Below, one piece after another: positions 1-8,776 of a stretch of 64,000 bases of DNA. The position numbers were made by a program, and so were the translations under genes. Origin of the DNA: Methylobacter sp. (GTDB lineage Bacteria; Pseudomonadota; Gammaproteobacteria; Methylococcales; Methylomonadaceae); NCBI GenBank assembly GCA_028716975.1, contig JAQUOU010000003.1:62001-126000 (forward strand), given 5' to 3'. The first letter of the stretch is position 1; every line of letters begins with the position of its first letter. The notes under the pieces are model-generated. The model was not told the DNA's origin, did no database searches, and saw nothing but the letters and a program-made list of their open reading frames with translations.

Positions 1-732
1 GGCCGTAAAATCCGTCAGGCGTTTATTGCTCCCGAAGGTTATAAAATCGTCGCCGCCGATTATTCTCAAATTGAACTGCGCATCATGGCGCATTTATCCG
101 CCGATGAAGGGTTGCTGAAAGCCTTTACCGAAGGGCATGATGTTCATCGTGCAACGGCGGCTGAAGTATTCAGCGTTGCTCCCGACCGGGTGACAACTGA
201 TTTACGCCGCTCCGCCAAAGCTATTAATTTCGGCCTCATTTACGGAATGTCATCATTTGGCCTGGCGCAGCAATTGGGTTTATCCCGCGGCCAGGCCCAG
301 GCTTATATTGATTTGTATTTTACCCGCTATCCGGGCGTTAAAAACTATATGGACAGCATCAGGAAGCTCGCCCGCGAACAAGGTTATGTGGAAACATTAT
401 TTGGCCGCCGCTTATATTTGCCGGAAATAAATTCCCGCAATGCGGCAAGCCGTCAATATGCCGAACGCACTGCTATTAATGCGCCTATGCAAGGTACGGC
501 CGCCGATATTATTAAGCGGGCAATGCTGGCTACTGACCAGTGGCTGCAACAGGAAAAGCCGGATGCCAGGATGATTATGCAAGTCCACGATGAGCTGGTA
601 TTTGAAGTGGCAGAAGATCAATTGGACGATTGTGCTGCTTACATTAGGCGAATCATGTGTGATGCCGCGGAACTCAATGTGTCGCTTCTTGTCGATATCG
701 GCATAGGTAATAATTGGGACGAAGCTCATTAA
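1..732 (+). CDS. polA: DNA polymerase I, C-terminal part (5' end outside window)
   Basis: This is the last 243 codons of DNA polymerase I, open from the first base of the window, so the true start lies upstream. The palm and fingers motifs of family A polymerases are visible: motif A ([12 protein letters not shown], with the catalytic Asp) near the start, motif B ([14 protein letters not shown], the O-helix) and motif C (QVHDELV, with the second catalytic Asp) near the end. Known family role: gap filling and Okazaki fragment maturation in DNA repair and replication. The gene ends about 110 bases before a strong terminator and is followed by the convergent engB, the same order as in enteric bacteria and Pseudomonas. 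Confidence 0.97.
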   Translation, partial: GRKIRQAFIAPEGYKIVAADYSQIELRIMAHLSADEGLLKAFTEGHDVHRATAAEVFSVAPDRVTTDLRRSAKAINFGLIYGMSSFGLAQQLGLSRGQAQAYIDLYFTRYPGVKNYMDSIRKLAREQGYVETLFGRRLYLPEINSRNAASRQYAERTAINAPMQGTAADIIKRAMLATDQWLQQEKPDARMIMQVHDELVFEVAEDQLDDCAAYIRRIMCDAAELNVSLLVDIGIGNNWDEAH

Positions 733-748
733 AATATTCAATGTGCCC

Positions 749-776
749 GGAACTTTCAAGTTTCATTGAAGTCTTA
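749..776 (+). promoter_or_regulatory. candidate sigma-E (RpoE/AlgU-type) promoter
   Basis: GGAACTT at 749-755 is followed by 15 bases and GTCTTA at 771-776. Read as GAACTT-N16-TCTTA, it has the spacing of classical RpoE promoters (GAACTT-N16-TCTNA). It sits 17 bases after the polA stop and would start transcription at about 783, just ahead of two hairpins. The match is seen directly; activity is inferred. Confidence 0.6.
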
Positions 777-782
777 GTTTTG

Positions 783-886
783 TGCGCTTCATACAGCGTT
801 CAATCAGCCGAAGCTCCCCCTGCTCACCGGCTGATTCTTCCTTAAGCCCCAAGGCGCTTTTTTAATGCCTTGGGGCTTTCTTTTTT
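783..886 (+). ncRNA. candidate small RNA in the Spot 42 / ErsA position
   Basis: About 104 nt between polA and engB contain no ORF but hold two consecutive stem-loops behind a sigma-E-like promoter. The first stem pairs AATCAGCCG (802-810) with CGGCTGATT (828-836) around a 17-nt loop with five C in a row, a typical unpaired seed for mRNA pairing. The second is the intrinsic terminator at 844-886. Spot 42 (spf) of enterics and ErsA of Pseudomonas lie in this same polA-engB gap, and ErsA is driven by the envelope-stress sigma factor AlgU. Position and promoter type therefore favour an ErsA-like RNA. The 5' end is an estimate from the promoter, and homology was not tested. Confidence 0.6.
844..886 (+). 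terminator. intrinsic terminator
   Basis: Perfect 12-bp stem AAGCCCCAAGGC (844-855) / GCCTTGGGGCTT (867-878), 11-nt loop, then a T-rich tail to 886. It would end polA transcripts and the proposed small RNA. The reverse strand lacks a T tail, so it is not an obvious engB terminator. Confidence 0.88.
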
Positions 887-1009
887 ACAGCCGCTGTCAA
901 AATAACTTTCTCTATCATGCAGTTTCATTATGATTTATTTTGAGCATATTTTAACGGCAACTCAACATTACGATAAGTTCTTCGCTTTCATTGAAAAAAT
1001 GCCTGTTTT

Positions 1010-1618
1010 TTAACCCGGGTCAACAGGGTTAAATAATTGATCGAGCGCCAGGTGTACTTCATCAATACCGGTTTTTTTCAAGGCCGAAAATAGCTGTATT
1101 GTTAATGGAAATGCCATATTGTTAAGCTCCCGCTGTACCTGTAATAAGGTATTTTTGGCCGCCCCGTAGGTCAGCTTGTCAGCCTTGGTTAACAATACAT
1201 GCAACGGTAAGCCGGTATGTTCGCACCACTCTAGCATTTGCTGGTCAAATTCGGTGAGGGGATGACGGACATCCATTACCAGGATTATTCCGCATAATGA
1301 TTTGCGTTGTGTCAGATAATTTTCCATCAGCTCATGCCATTTTTTCTTTATCGCTACCGGCACCTTGGCATAGCCGTAACCCGGCAAATCAACAAACCGC
1401 AGCTGTTCATTAATTTCGAAAAAGTTCAGCATTTGCGTTCTGCCGGGTATTTTACTTATCCTTGCCAAGGCGTTTTGCCTTGTTAATGTATTAATTGCAC
1501 TGGATTTGCCGGCGTTTGAACGTCCGGCAAAAGCTACTTCCCGGCCTTGATCCGAAGGCGCATTAGTAAGTAACGGCGCACTATTAATAAATTTTGCCTG
1601 ATGATAAAGTGGGTTCAT
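1010..1618 (-). CDS. engB: ribosome biogenesis GTP-binding protein YihA/EngB
   Basis: A 202-residue TRAFAC-class GTPase, the usual length for EngB/YsxC. Motifs in order: G1 GRSNAGKSS near residue 32, the switch I region with PGRTQ, G3 DLPGYGYA, G4 TKAD near 145 and G5 SALK near 178. Known role: late assembly of the 50S ribosomal subunit. It is convergent with polA and divergent from the cytochrome c4 gene, with about 110 bases in between. Confidence 0.96.
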   Translation of the reverse strand: MNPLYHQAKFINSAPLLTNAPSDQGREVAFAGRSNAGKSSAINTLTRQNALARISKIPGRTQMLNFFEINEQLRFVDLPGYGYAKVPVAIKKKWHELMENYLTQRKSLCGIILVMDVRHPLTEFDQQMLEWCEHTGLPLHVLLTKADKLTYGAAKNTLLQVQRELNNMAFPLTIQLFSALKKTGIDEVHLALDQLFNPVDPG

Positions 1619-1728
1619 CGTGATCTCGCTTAAGGGTACTAATTAGAGTAGAATTTGGCTATGATAATCAGCCCGTATATTTTCAAAGACTACCATAAAT
1701 AATTACAATATTCCGAAAGGGGAACCTG

Positions 1729-2421
1729 ATGAAGAAGAAATTGCTGGCACTTTCACTAACTCTGGCATTTGCCGGCAGTTCAAGTATTGTACATTCAGAA
1801 GGCAATATTAACGCAGGAAAAGAAAAAGCAGCTTCATGTGCGGGTTGCCATGGAGAAAACGGTAATAGCATGGTAGGCACATTCCCCAAGCTTGCCCAGC
1901 AGCATTCATCCTATCTGCAAAAACAGTTGCATGCTTTTAAAGACGGCAGCCGCAATAACCCGATAATGTCGCCTATGGCTATGGCATTAACCGACGATGA
2001 TATCGTTGATATTGCCGCCTACTATGCGGCGCAAAAAATTTCAGCGAATGCCTTGCCTGTCGCAGATGCTGGTAATGAAGATGAAAAACCCGCTTCAGAA
2101 GCCGGAACCGGCAAAACAACCGATGCCGAAAACACTGTGCAGAAACTGCTTGCCCAGGGCAGCGACCTTTATCGTAACGGTGATATTGGAAGGGAAGTTT
2201 CTGCCTGCATTGCCTGTCATGGCCCATCAGGTGAAGGTAACAAGCCCGCTGCCTTTCCAGCCTTAAAATCGCAGCATGCAGATTATTTAATAAAAGCGCT
2301 CAGCGATTTTAAATCCGGGGCGCGCAGTAATAATCCTGACAACATGATGCACATGATTGCAAAAAAAATGACGGATGAAGAAATTAAAGCCGTTGCTTAT
2401 CGCATTTCCATGATGAAATAA
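1729..2421 (+). CDS. cytochrome c4-type dihaem cytochrome c
   Basis: A 230-residue exported protein with an N-terminal signal peptide (MKKK, hydrophobic core, cleavage near residue 23) and two haem-binding sites, CAGCH at 37-41 and CIACH at 160-164. Each site opens a class I cytochrome c fold, with candidate axial Met residues later in each half (PIMSPMA; MMHMI). This is the cytochrome c4 layout of a periplasmic dihaem carrier feeding terminal oxidases. The linker of roughly 25 residues between the halves is rich in Glu and Asp, longer than usual. GAAAGGGGAA supports the ATG. It lies upstream of dsbA in the same direction. Confidence 0.93.
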   Translation: MKKKLLALSLTLAFAGSSSIVHSEGNINAGKEKAASCAGCHGENGNSMVGTFPKLAQQHSSYLQKQLHAFKDGSRNNPIMSPMAMALTDDDIVDIAAYYAAQKISANALPVADAGNEDEKPASEAGTGKTTDAENTVQKLLAQGSDLYRNGDIGREVSACIACHGPSGEGNKPAAFPALKSQHADYLIKALSDFKSGARSNNPDNMMHMIAKKMTDEEIKAVAYRISMMK

Positions 2422-2427
2422 GCTAAC

Positions 2428-2460
2428 AAATCCGCAAGCTCTGATTTTTTGGCGGATTTT
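2428..2460 (+). terminator. possible terminator after cytochrome c4
   Basis: AAATCCGC (2428-2435) pairs with GCGGATTT (2452-2459) over a 16-nt loop, followed by a T-rich but broken tail. The stem is short, so partial readthrough into dsbA is possible. Confidence 0.5.
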
Positions 2461-2520
2461 ACTATTATATGTATATTTTATTTTTTTCTGAACAGCTCTC
2501 ACGAGGAGAACCTTTAAACA

Positions 2521-3141
2521 ATGCTTAAAAAAATTACTCAAATTGGCTGGTTAATCCTCTTATTTTCCTGTTCTGCGCTGTTAAAAGCCGACCAAAGCGG
2601 TTATGAAACCCTGTCGCCGCCGCAGCCTACCCATAATCCGGATAAAATTGAGGTGATTGAGTTCTTCTGGTACGGTTGTCCTCATTGCTACAGCTTTGAG
2701 CCGATATTGGAAAAATGGGTTAAGAGTCTGCCTGCAAACGTTGAATTTATTCGTCAGCCTGCTGTCTTCAGCGATCTTTGGGGCAAGCATGCAAAAGCCT
2801 ATTTCACGGCTGAGGCGCTGGGTGTTGTTGATAAAGTTCATGCGGATTTTTTTGATGCGGTGCAAAACAAAAAGCAGAAACTTGAGACTGAGGACGAATT
2901 AGCCAAATTCTTTGCCGATCACGGTGTTAATGAGGATGAATTCCATAATGCCTACAATTCATTTTTGGTCGATGCCAAAATGCGTCAGGCAACAACGATG
3001 GCGTCGCGTTATGGCGTAACCGGCGTTCCTGCTGTCATTATTAACGGTAAATTTAAAACTACCGGCCCTTTAGCAGGATCTCATGAAAAAATGATTGAAG
3101 TCATGGACCGTTTGATTAAACAGGAAAGCAGCGCAAAATAA
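2521..3141 (+). CDS. dsbA: thiol:disulfide interchange protein DsbA
   Basis: A 206-residue periplasmic thioredoxin-fold oxidase. A signal peptide or lipoprotein-like leader spans the first 23 residues. The active site is CPHC (in FWYGCPHCYSFEP), the redox motif typical of DsbA, and the cis-proline loop reads TGVPA. Known role: introduction of disulfide bonds into exported proteins, including maturation of c-type cytochromes such as the c4 protein just upstream. ACGAGGAGAACC upstream of the ATG gives a clear ribosome binding site. Confidence 0.95.
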   Translation: MLKKITQIGWLILLFSCSALLKADQSGYETLSPPQPTHNPDKIEVIEFFWYGCPHCYSFEPILEKWVKSLPANVEFIRQPAVFSDLWGKHAKAYFTAEALGVVDKVHADFFDAVQNKKQKLETEDELAKFFADHGVNEDEFHNAYNSFLVDAKMRQATTMASRYGVTGVPAVIINGKFKTTGPLAGSHEKMIEVMDRLIKQESSAK

Positions 3142-3216
3142 TATTTTCAGGCGCTCATTAAAGGTTTTATCAAACTAAAGCGCAGGATCGAAAGCTTACA
3201 TTTCAACAGGCGCAGA

Positions 3217-3780
3217 TCACCAAATTAAATCATCGGGAATTTGATAGTCGGCATAGGGATCTGCGTTATTATCAATAGCAGTAATGACGGGTTCATTAAA
3301 AACCATAATACTCGTTTCATCCCGGGATTTTATTTTATTGGCTACATCGGCCGGGACTACTTCATAGTCCTGGCCGAGCTTTACAATAGCCAAGCGGCCA
3401 CGAACAATTTGTTCACGCATGGCTTCTGAAACATACAGTCTTTTTATCTTATTATTATCATTAAAATTATATGCCAGGCTGTCATCGCTCAGGTCATTCC
3501 GAGGCTGCCGGTTTAGTTCAATCAGTTGTTTAACCTGAGCGGCTATCTGTTTTTGTTCTTCCTGCTGCTTTCGTAATTGATTGAGTTCCCGGTCCTTTTG
3601 GAGCTTTTCAGCCTGCGTTTTTTGTAAGAGCTCTTTGGTTTCATCAACGACTTCAGTATTATTTTTGCGCTGCTGTTGTGTTTGTTTGCGTTTATCGGAT
3701 CTGGCGCTTTTGGCTTGAGCAGCGCTCACTAAACCCGATTTTAATAATTGATCCTGTAATGATAACTTCTGTTTACTCAT
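3217..3780 (-). CDS. DUF2058 family protein (YaiL-like)
   Basis: A 187-residue cytoplasmic protein of the DUF2058 family. The N-terminal MSKQKLSLQDQLLKSGLV and the following charged Lys/Gln/Glu-rich helix (residues about 25-90) are typical, as is the folded C-terminal half with YNF..NNKIKRLYVS. Relatives are described as nucleoid- or polynucleotide-associated, but the molecular function is not established. It is convergent with dsbA and upstream of the ABC exporter operon on the same strand, separated by 80 bases. Confidence 0.9.
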   Translation of the reverse strand: MSKQKLSLQDQLLKSGLVSAAQAKSARSDKRKQTQQQRKNNTEVVDETKELLQKTQAEKLQKDRELNQLRKQQEEQKQIAAQVKQLIELNRQPRNDLSDDSLAYNFNDNNKIKRLYVSEAMREQIVRGRLAIVKLGQDYEVVPADVANKIKSRDETSIMVFNEPVITAIDNNADPYADYQIPDDLIW

Positions 3781-3860
3781 AATTAGTTTAACCTCATTAG
3801 ACTTAATCTCTTTGGTTCAGCTCATTAAAGTGTATTTCATTTTAACGGTGCCATAGAAGC

Positions 3861-4535
3861 TTAACTTTTTATGATGCCATCTTCAAGTTCCACTATCCGA
3901 TCGGCAATATCGAGAATGCGATAATCATGTGTTACCAGCAGTATCGTCGTTCCTGAGTCCCTTGCAAGGGTTTTAAGAATGCTGACCGCTTCCTGGCCGC
4001 TTTGTTTATCCAGGGATGCAGTGGGTTCATCGGCAAGGATGATTTTGGGATTGCCGACCAAAGCACGGGCAATTGATACACGTTGGCGTTGACCGCCTGA
4101 AAGTTGATCCGGCTTATGGTGAAGCCGGTCAGCCAAACCTACAGCCGCCAGCATCTCGGACGAACGCTTGAGCCGTTCCTGTTCGGTCAAGCCATCATGC
4201 ATTTCAAGCGTCATGCTGACATTTTGCAAAGCAGTCAGGGATTTGAGCAGGTTGTGTTGCTGAAAAATATAGCCGGTTTGCTGGCGTATATGCACTTTGG
4301 TTTTCTCAATGCTGTTAACGAGTTGCCGGCCTAATACAAAGGCGCTGCCATCGGCAGCCTGCCGCAAGCCTCCAATAATAGTTAATAAAGTCGTTTTTCC
4401 TGAACCGGAAGGACCGGTCATAATGACAATTTCCCCACGGCATATAGTGAGGTTTATCCGTTTTAATACCCGGTTTTGCAATTCGCCGCTGCCGTAGCTG
4501 AAATTCAAATCCTGCACACTAATCATTGCTTCCAT
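3861..4535 (-). CDS. devA: DevA-type ABC transporter ATP-binding protein
   Basis: A 224-residue ABC ATPase of the LolD/MacB class. Walker A is GPSGSGKTT (near residue 41), the Q-loop follows in IFQQHN, the signature is LSGGQRQRVSIARAL and Walker B is IILADEPTASLD, followed by the H-loop in LLVTHDY. It is the last gene of a three-gene operon. Its ATG shares one base with the stop codon of the permease (TGATG), so translation is probably coupled. It would power export through the DevC permease and the DevB fusion protein. Confidence 0.92.
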   Translation of the reverse strand: MEAMISVQDLNFSYGSGELQNRVLKRINLTICRGEIVIMTGPSGSGKTTLLTIIGGLRQAADGSAFVLGRQLVNSIEKTKVHIRQQTGYIFQQHNLLKSLTALQNVSMTLEMHDGLTEQERLKRSSEMLAAVGLADRLHHKPDQLSGGQRQRVSIARALVGNPKIILADEPTASLDKQSGQEAVSILKTLARDSGTTILLVTHDYRILDIADRIVELEDGIIKS

Positions 4536-5704
4536 CAGAACATATCCGCAGGATTGGCTTCTTTAAGCTTGCGTATGGCCAGTGCGCCTGATGCTGCGCA
4601 CATAGTCAAAATAAACATGAAAATAGTGAAGACTTTAATCACCGTCATTGGCATCGGCATATAAATTGCCGACTCCGCTAACCGGTAGAGACCTATGGAT
4701 AAAATATAACCTGGAATAAAACCCAAAATAGCCAGGAAAAAGGCTGATGCAAAAACCACTCTGATAAAATAATTGTTTTTATAACCCATCGCTTTCAGCG
4801 TGGAAAACTCATTAAGATGATTAGTAATATCGGTAAATAGAATCTGGTAAACAATCACCATACCTACCACCAGTCCCATGATAGTTCCAAAGCCAAAGAT
4901 AAAACCGATAGGCGTCATATTGTCCCAATACTGTTGTTCAAAAGAGAGTAATTGTTCATAGGTGAGCAAACTGACATTCTCATTCAGAAATGCGCTTAAC
5001 TCGGATTGTACTTGCCTGGTATGGGCTGCAGGTTTAAGTTTTATAATGCCCAGATCAATTTTATCGGCATTGCGCTGATGAAAAATCCGTAAAAAATTCA
5101 ATTCACTGCAAACAACATTACCATCCGCGGCAAATGTTGTGCCCAGCCGAAAAAGCCCAACAATCTTGACTTTATAATCATTAACTTCGGTGATATTTTT
5201 TCCTTCAGCAAGCAGTTTACGCATGGGGCCGAACTCAGGCCGGGAGGATTCATCAAAGAGAATGGTATCTTTCAGGCGAAGCTGCTCATGTTTAGCCTTG
5301 ATTTCCGGGACATTAATAAGATTGGCATCGGGATCATAGCCGTAGACCATCAACGTTCTTTTGTGCTTCGTCTTTATATTTTTAAGTGAGCCTAAGGCTA
5401 TATACATGGGATAGGCGGATACAACTTCAGGATGCCCAAGAACGCGCATTAATTCGCTGCGGTCAAACTGCTCGGGACGGAACATGGCTTCTTTTTGTTT
5501 GTGTAAAAGAAACAAATCCCCATCCATTTTCATGGGCGCGGAAGCGGCGCTGGTATACAAAGCATCTTTAAAGCCAAGCTGCATAAACACCAGCACCGTG
5601 GCAAACAGTACCCCAAATATTGCAGCAATGAGTTTAGTCCGGTCATGAATCAATTGCCGCCACGCCAAACGCGCCGGAAACGAGAATATTGTATGCAGAT
5701 TCAT
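4535..5704 (-). CDS. devC: DevC-type ABC transporter permease
   Basis: A 389-residue membrane protein with the MacB/FtsX-type plan: one N-terminal helix (about residues 24-46), a large periplasmic domain (about 50-255) and three C-terminal helices (about 265-290, 312-340, 352-378). The sequence resembles the DevC subunit of the heterocyst glycolipid exporter of cyanobacteria. Known relatives work with an outer-membrane TolC-like channel to export lipids or other hydrophobic compounds. Start overlaps the devB stop by four bases (ATGA). No TolC-like gene is nearby. Confidence 0.9.
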   Translation of the reverse strand: MNLHTIFSFPARLAWRQLIHDRTKLIAAIFGVLFATVLVFMQLGFKDALYTSAASAPMKMDGDLFLLHKQKEAMFRPEQFDRSELMRVLGHPEVVSAYPMYIALGSLKNIKTKHKRTLMVYGYDPDANLINVPEIKAKHEQLRLKDTILFDESSRPEFGPMRKLLAEGKNITEVNDYKVKIVGLFRLGTTFAADGNVVCSELNFLRIFHQRNADKIDLGIIKLKPAAHTRQVQSELSAFLNENVSLLTYEQLLSFEQQYWDNMTPIGFIFGFGTIMGLVVGMVIVYQILFTDITNHLNEFSTLKAMGYKNNYFIRVVFASAFFLAILGFIPGYILSIGLYRLAESAIYMPMPMTVIKVFTIFMFILTMCAASGALAIRKLKEANPADMF

Positions 5705-6633
5705 GGCAGAATCCGTACCTGAACCTGGCGATAAATCTGGTGCTGTAGATCGGCGATTGCCTGTTTTTCCAGAGTCAGGCGTACCTCAATAATTCTGTTA
5801 TCTTTGTCGGCCAAGGGATCGGTATCATTTAAATCATTTTTCCTGACCTGAAAACCAAGCTCCCGCACTTTAGCAGTATAAGTGGCAGGCAAACCTATTA
5901 ACCGAATTTCTGCCGTTTGGCCAACATGCACTTTCGGGAAATCCGCCTCATAAATTTCTGCAACGATATCCAGCTGGCTTAAATCGGCCATTTCCAGCAA
6001 GCCGTTGTCAGTAAGTCGTTCCCCCGGCCACGCATGTATTTTTATAATAGTCCCGGCAATAGGGGCTTTGATGACAGTTTTAGCCAGATTTTCTTCCGCT
6101 ACCAATCGATCAGCCTTGGCGCTTACAATTTCCGCCAGAAGCTGGGCTATGGTTGCTTGCGATTGCTGAAAAATCAAATGCTTCTGATCGGCTAATGAAA
6201 CACTGGCCGCTGCTGTTTTGATGAGAGTCTTATAACGAAGATGCTCTTTCTCGTTATAAGCAAGGATAATTTTTTCAACAGCTAATTTCGACTCAAGCAC
6301 CTGCATATTGGCTTTTACAACTTCGATATCCGCCTTTCTTTTATTATGATCGGCCAATAATGCTAAAACCTCTTTGTTTTTGACTTGATCACCTTCTTGA
6401 AAAAAAAGTTTCTCAAGGTTGGTTCCTTCAGCGCCTGCATTATGGGAGACACGAATGACGCGGCTCCGAGGCTCAATTCGGCCTAAAGCGCCTATCCCCA
6501 TGCTTGTGACTGCTTTTGAACTGGGCGGATTAACTTCATTCTCTTGCTCGATTTTAGCAACACAAGATAGGCTAACAGTATTAAAGATAATAAAAACAAT
6601 TAATTGAAGATAAGTAAATTGGCGAAAGCCCAT
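5701..6633 (-). CDS. devB: DevB-type membrane fusion protein (HlyD family)
   Basis: A 310-residue periplasmic adaptor, first gene of the exporter operon. The N-terminal hydrophobic segment (residues 7-25) anchors or exports it. A beta-barrel/lipoyl half-motif (GALGRIEPRSRVIRVS, residues about 48-65) precedes an alpha-helical hairpin (about 95-195), then the second lipoyl half (VIKAPIAGTIIKIHAWPGE). This is the layout of HlyD/DevB adaptors that bridge an inner-membrane ABC pump to TolC. The substrate cannot be read from sequence. Confidence 0.9.
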   Translation of the reverse strand: MGFRQFTYLQLIVFIIFNTVSLSCVAKIEQENEVNPPSSKAVTSMGIGALGRIEPRSRVIRVSHNAGAEGTNLEKLFFQEGDQVKNKEVLALLADHNKRKADIEVVKANMQVLESKLAVEKIILAYNEKEHLRYKTLIKTAAASVSLADQKHLIFQQSQATIAQLLAEIVSAKADRLVAEENLAKTVIKAPIAGTIIKIHAWPGERLTDNGLLEMADLSQLDIVAEIYEADFPKVHVGQTAEIRLIGLPATYTAKVRELGFQVRKNDLNDTDPLADKDNRIIEVRLTLEKQAIADLQHQIYRQVQVRILP

Positions 6634-7384
6634 ATCTGGAATCCTATTTGTAATAAATTCATTAGTAAAACTTTATTTTTCAGCAATCGCTTTATAGTTG
6701 TTCGGTAAAAAGCATTTGCTTAATTTTATTATAGCCATTTCAACGAGGCGCTGTTGTAACGAGCTGTGTAAATAAAGACTTAATATCGGCCGTCAACTCT
6801 TGCGCGGTCAGCGAATTCAGTGTTTATTTAGCGGTCAAGACAAGATGAAAACCGGCAAAGTCCAGATAGTGGCATACATATAAATCGACACTTCCGGGGA
6901 AGTTTGCCAGGATAAAGAAAAATGTTTACTGCAATCAGATAAAGCCACATTCTTAACTGGGTGCGGCTCAAAAAGAAAAATTGCGGGCTGAGGCTTACTT
7001 GTTAAAGGATTTTTGCTCCATTACCGGAGTGTCTTTTTATTCTCCGATGAGACTGCAAAATAAAATTCAGCTTCAGTAAAAGGGCTTTACCGAGTTATGA
7101 TTATATATTTAAGGGAATAAGGTGAAAAAAATATTTATTTTTGCCTCTATATAATTCGCCAGATTCAGTATTAATCATGTATTTTGATTATTTCCCTGGA
7201 TTATATCCTGGAGTTAAAAATTAATGATTAGTTTCAAAATGCAGGGCCTATCTTTTCTGCTTTTAATCGTTAATCACTAATTTAACAGTAATTAACGAAC
7301 TTCTAAACTCAATAGCCCCCAATACTACGACAAAACGCCAACGGTTGGCGTGAGTTTTTATCAATTTCGGGTTACTTTAACTAT
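6634..7384. other. 751-base non-coding interval
   Basis: AT-rich spacer between the divergent devB and CNNM genes. No convincing ORF, RNA gene or dispersed repeat was seen. The only clear structure is the palindrome at 7335-7351. Promoters for both operons must lie here but none stands out. Confidence 0.6.
7335..7351. promoter_or_regulatory. 17-bp palindrome upstream of the CNNM gene
   Basis: ACGCCAAC-G-GTTGGCGT is a perfect odd palindrome ending 33 bases before the start codon of the downstream gene. The one-base centre is too small for a stable RNA loop, so a dimeric repressor site is more likely than a terminator. No regulator is assigned. Confidence 0.4.
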
Positions 7385-8722
7385 ATGAACAATCTTTTTC
7401 TGATCATTGTTGCTCTGGCGCTGGTTGCACTCAATGGTTTTTTTGTAGCCGCAGAGTTCGGACTGGTTAAACTGCGGCAAACGCGTATCCGGGCAATTGC
7501 TAAAGCCAAAGGCTGGCGTGGCCGCATTTTGGCGAAAGTGCATGCAAAAATCGATGCCTATTTATCCGCCTGCCAATTAGGGATAACGCTTGCCTCACTC
7601 GGTTTGGGCTGGGTCGGTGAGCCGGCATTTGCAGGGGCTTTGGAGCCCTGGTTTGAAAGAATAGGCATTACCTCGCCGGAACTGATCCATGGCATCTCAT
7701 TCACTTTTGCATTTTCCATTATCTCGTTTTTGCACATCGTAGTTGGAGAGCTCGCGCCGAAATCAATGGCGATACGTAATCCTGAAGTAATCGGTTTATG
7801 GAGCGCAGCGCCTCTGTATGGGTTTTATTGGCTTATGTTTCCCGCCATCTGGATTCTTAACACCAGCGCTAACCTGATATTGCGTTTGATGGGGTTGGGT
7901 AATGCCCATGCTCACGACGCACACTATTCGGCTGACGAGCTCAAACTTATCTTGCGCTCCAGTAGTTCAGTCGAACGATTTACCCAGGACGAATGGAATG
8001 TTATGGCAAAAACGCTCGATTTCAGTGAACTGGAAGTATCAGACCTGATGCGTCCGATTCGCGAAGTTGTCGCCTTGCATCGCTCCAGGTCATTGCACGG
8101 AAACCTGCAGACTATTTATAAATCCCGGTTTAGCCGTTATCCTTATTTCGACACCAATGGTATTGATGTGCTGGGCGTAATTCATTTGAAAGATTTGTTT
8201 TTAGCTCAGCAAGGCGGCAAGGCGATTGAGGATTTAACCAAATATTTACGGCCGATCCAATACATCTCGCCAAGTCTGTGCGCGCTGGAATTATTGCGTC
8301 ATTTCCGCACCGGCGCGCCGCATTTTGCAATCATTGGACAACAAGGCCAAAAGCCGCAAGGCTTCATTACCCTGGATAATCTGTTAAGTGCAATAGTGGG
8401 TGAAATACGCGATGAGTTTCGTCAAAACGACAATGACTGGACTTGGCTGGATGACGGCACACTGATAGGCAAGGGCAGTTTGCCGATATTCACGCTGGAG
8501 CGGATTTTAGGCATTGATATTGAAAACGAAGAACTTGATCTGGAAGATGCAGCCTCGATTGGCGGCCTCATTATGGCTAAGCTTCAGGATATTCCGGTAG
8601 AAAACCAGCGCATCGAATTTGATCAATTGGATATCGTGGTTAAAAAAATGAATGGAGCGGCCATCGTTTTTGTCCAGGTCTTTCCTAAAGAAGACTCTGC
8701 TCTAGATAATCAAAATACCTAG
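7385..8722 (+). CDS. CNNM-type membrane protein with CBS and CorC/HlyC domains
   Basis: A 445-residue protein of the hemolysin III-unrelated HlyC/CorC family. A DUF21/CNNM transmembrane domain (residues about 1-190, with four hydrophobic stretches and ACQLGITLASLGLGWVGEP) is followed by a CBS pair (about 205-340) and a C-terminal CorC_HlyC FAD-like domain (about 355-435). Bacterial relatives (CorC, YtfL, MpfA) are linked to magnesium or sodium-coupled magnesium export. The family is often called hemolysin without evidence for toxin activity. No strong Shine-Dalgarno precedes the ATG. It appears to be a single-gene unit. Confidence 0.88.
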   Translation: MNNLFLIIVALALVALNGFFVAAEFGLVKLRQTRIRAIAKAKGWRGRILAKVHAKIDAYLSACQLGITLASLGLGWVGEPAFAGALEPWFERIGITSPELIHGISFTFAFSIISFLHIVVGELAPKSMAIRNPEVIGLWSAAPLYGFYWLMFPAIWILNTSANLILRLMGLGNAHAHDAHYSADELKLILRSSSSVERFTQDEWNVMAKTLDFSELEVSDLMRPIREVVALHRSRSLHGNLQTIYKSRFSRYPYFDTNGIDVLGVIHLKDLFLAQQGGKAIEDLTKYLRPIQYISPSLCALELLRHFRTGAPHFAIIGQQGQKPQGFITLDNLLSAIVGEIRDEFRQNDNDWTWLDDGTLIGKGSLPIFTLERILGIDIENEELDLEDAASIGGLIMAKLQDIPVENQRIEFDQLDIVVKKMNGAAIVFVQVFPKEDSALDNQNT

Positions 8723-8754
8723 AAACTTCCCCTTCCGATTTAGTTATCAAGGAG

Positions 8755-8776
8755 TCAGGTTTAGCCTGATTTTTTA
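8755..8776 (+). terminator. weak terminator after the CNNM gene
   Basis: TCAGG (8755-8759) pairs with CCTGA (8765-8769) over a 5-nt loop, followed directly by a run of T. The stem is only 5 bp but placement 30 bases after the stop and the T tract fit a terminator. The remaining sequence up to 9214 (about 440 bases) shows no gene. Confidence 0.5.

Noticed and set aside
412-759. 115-codon frame on the minus strand
   Set aside because: It is antisense to the conserved end of polA and resembles no protein family.
7121-7155. Short GTG frame with AAGG upstream encoding a signal-peptide-like MKKIFIFASI
   Set aside because: It stops after ten codons and no continuation in another frame makes sense.
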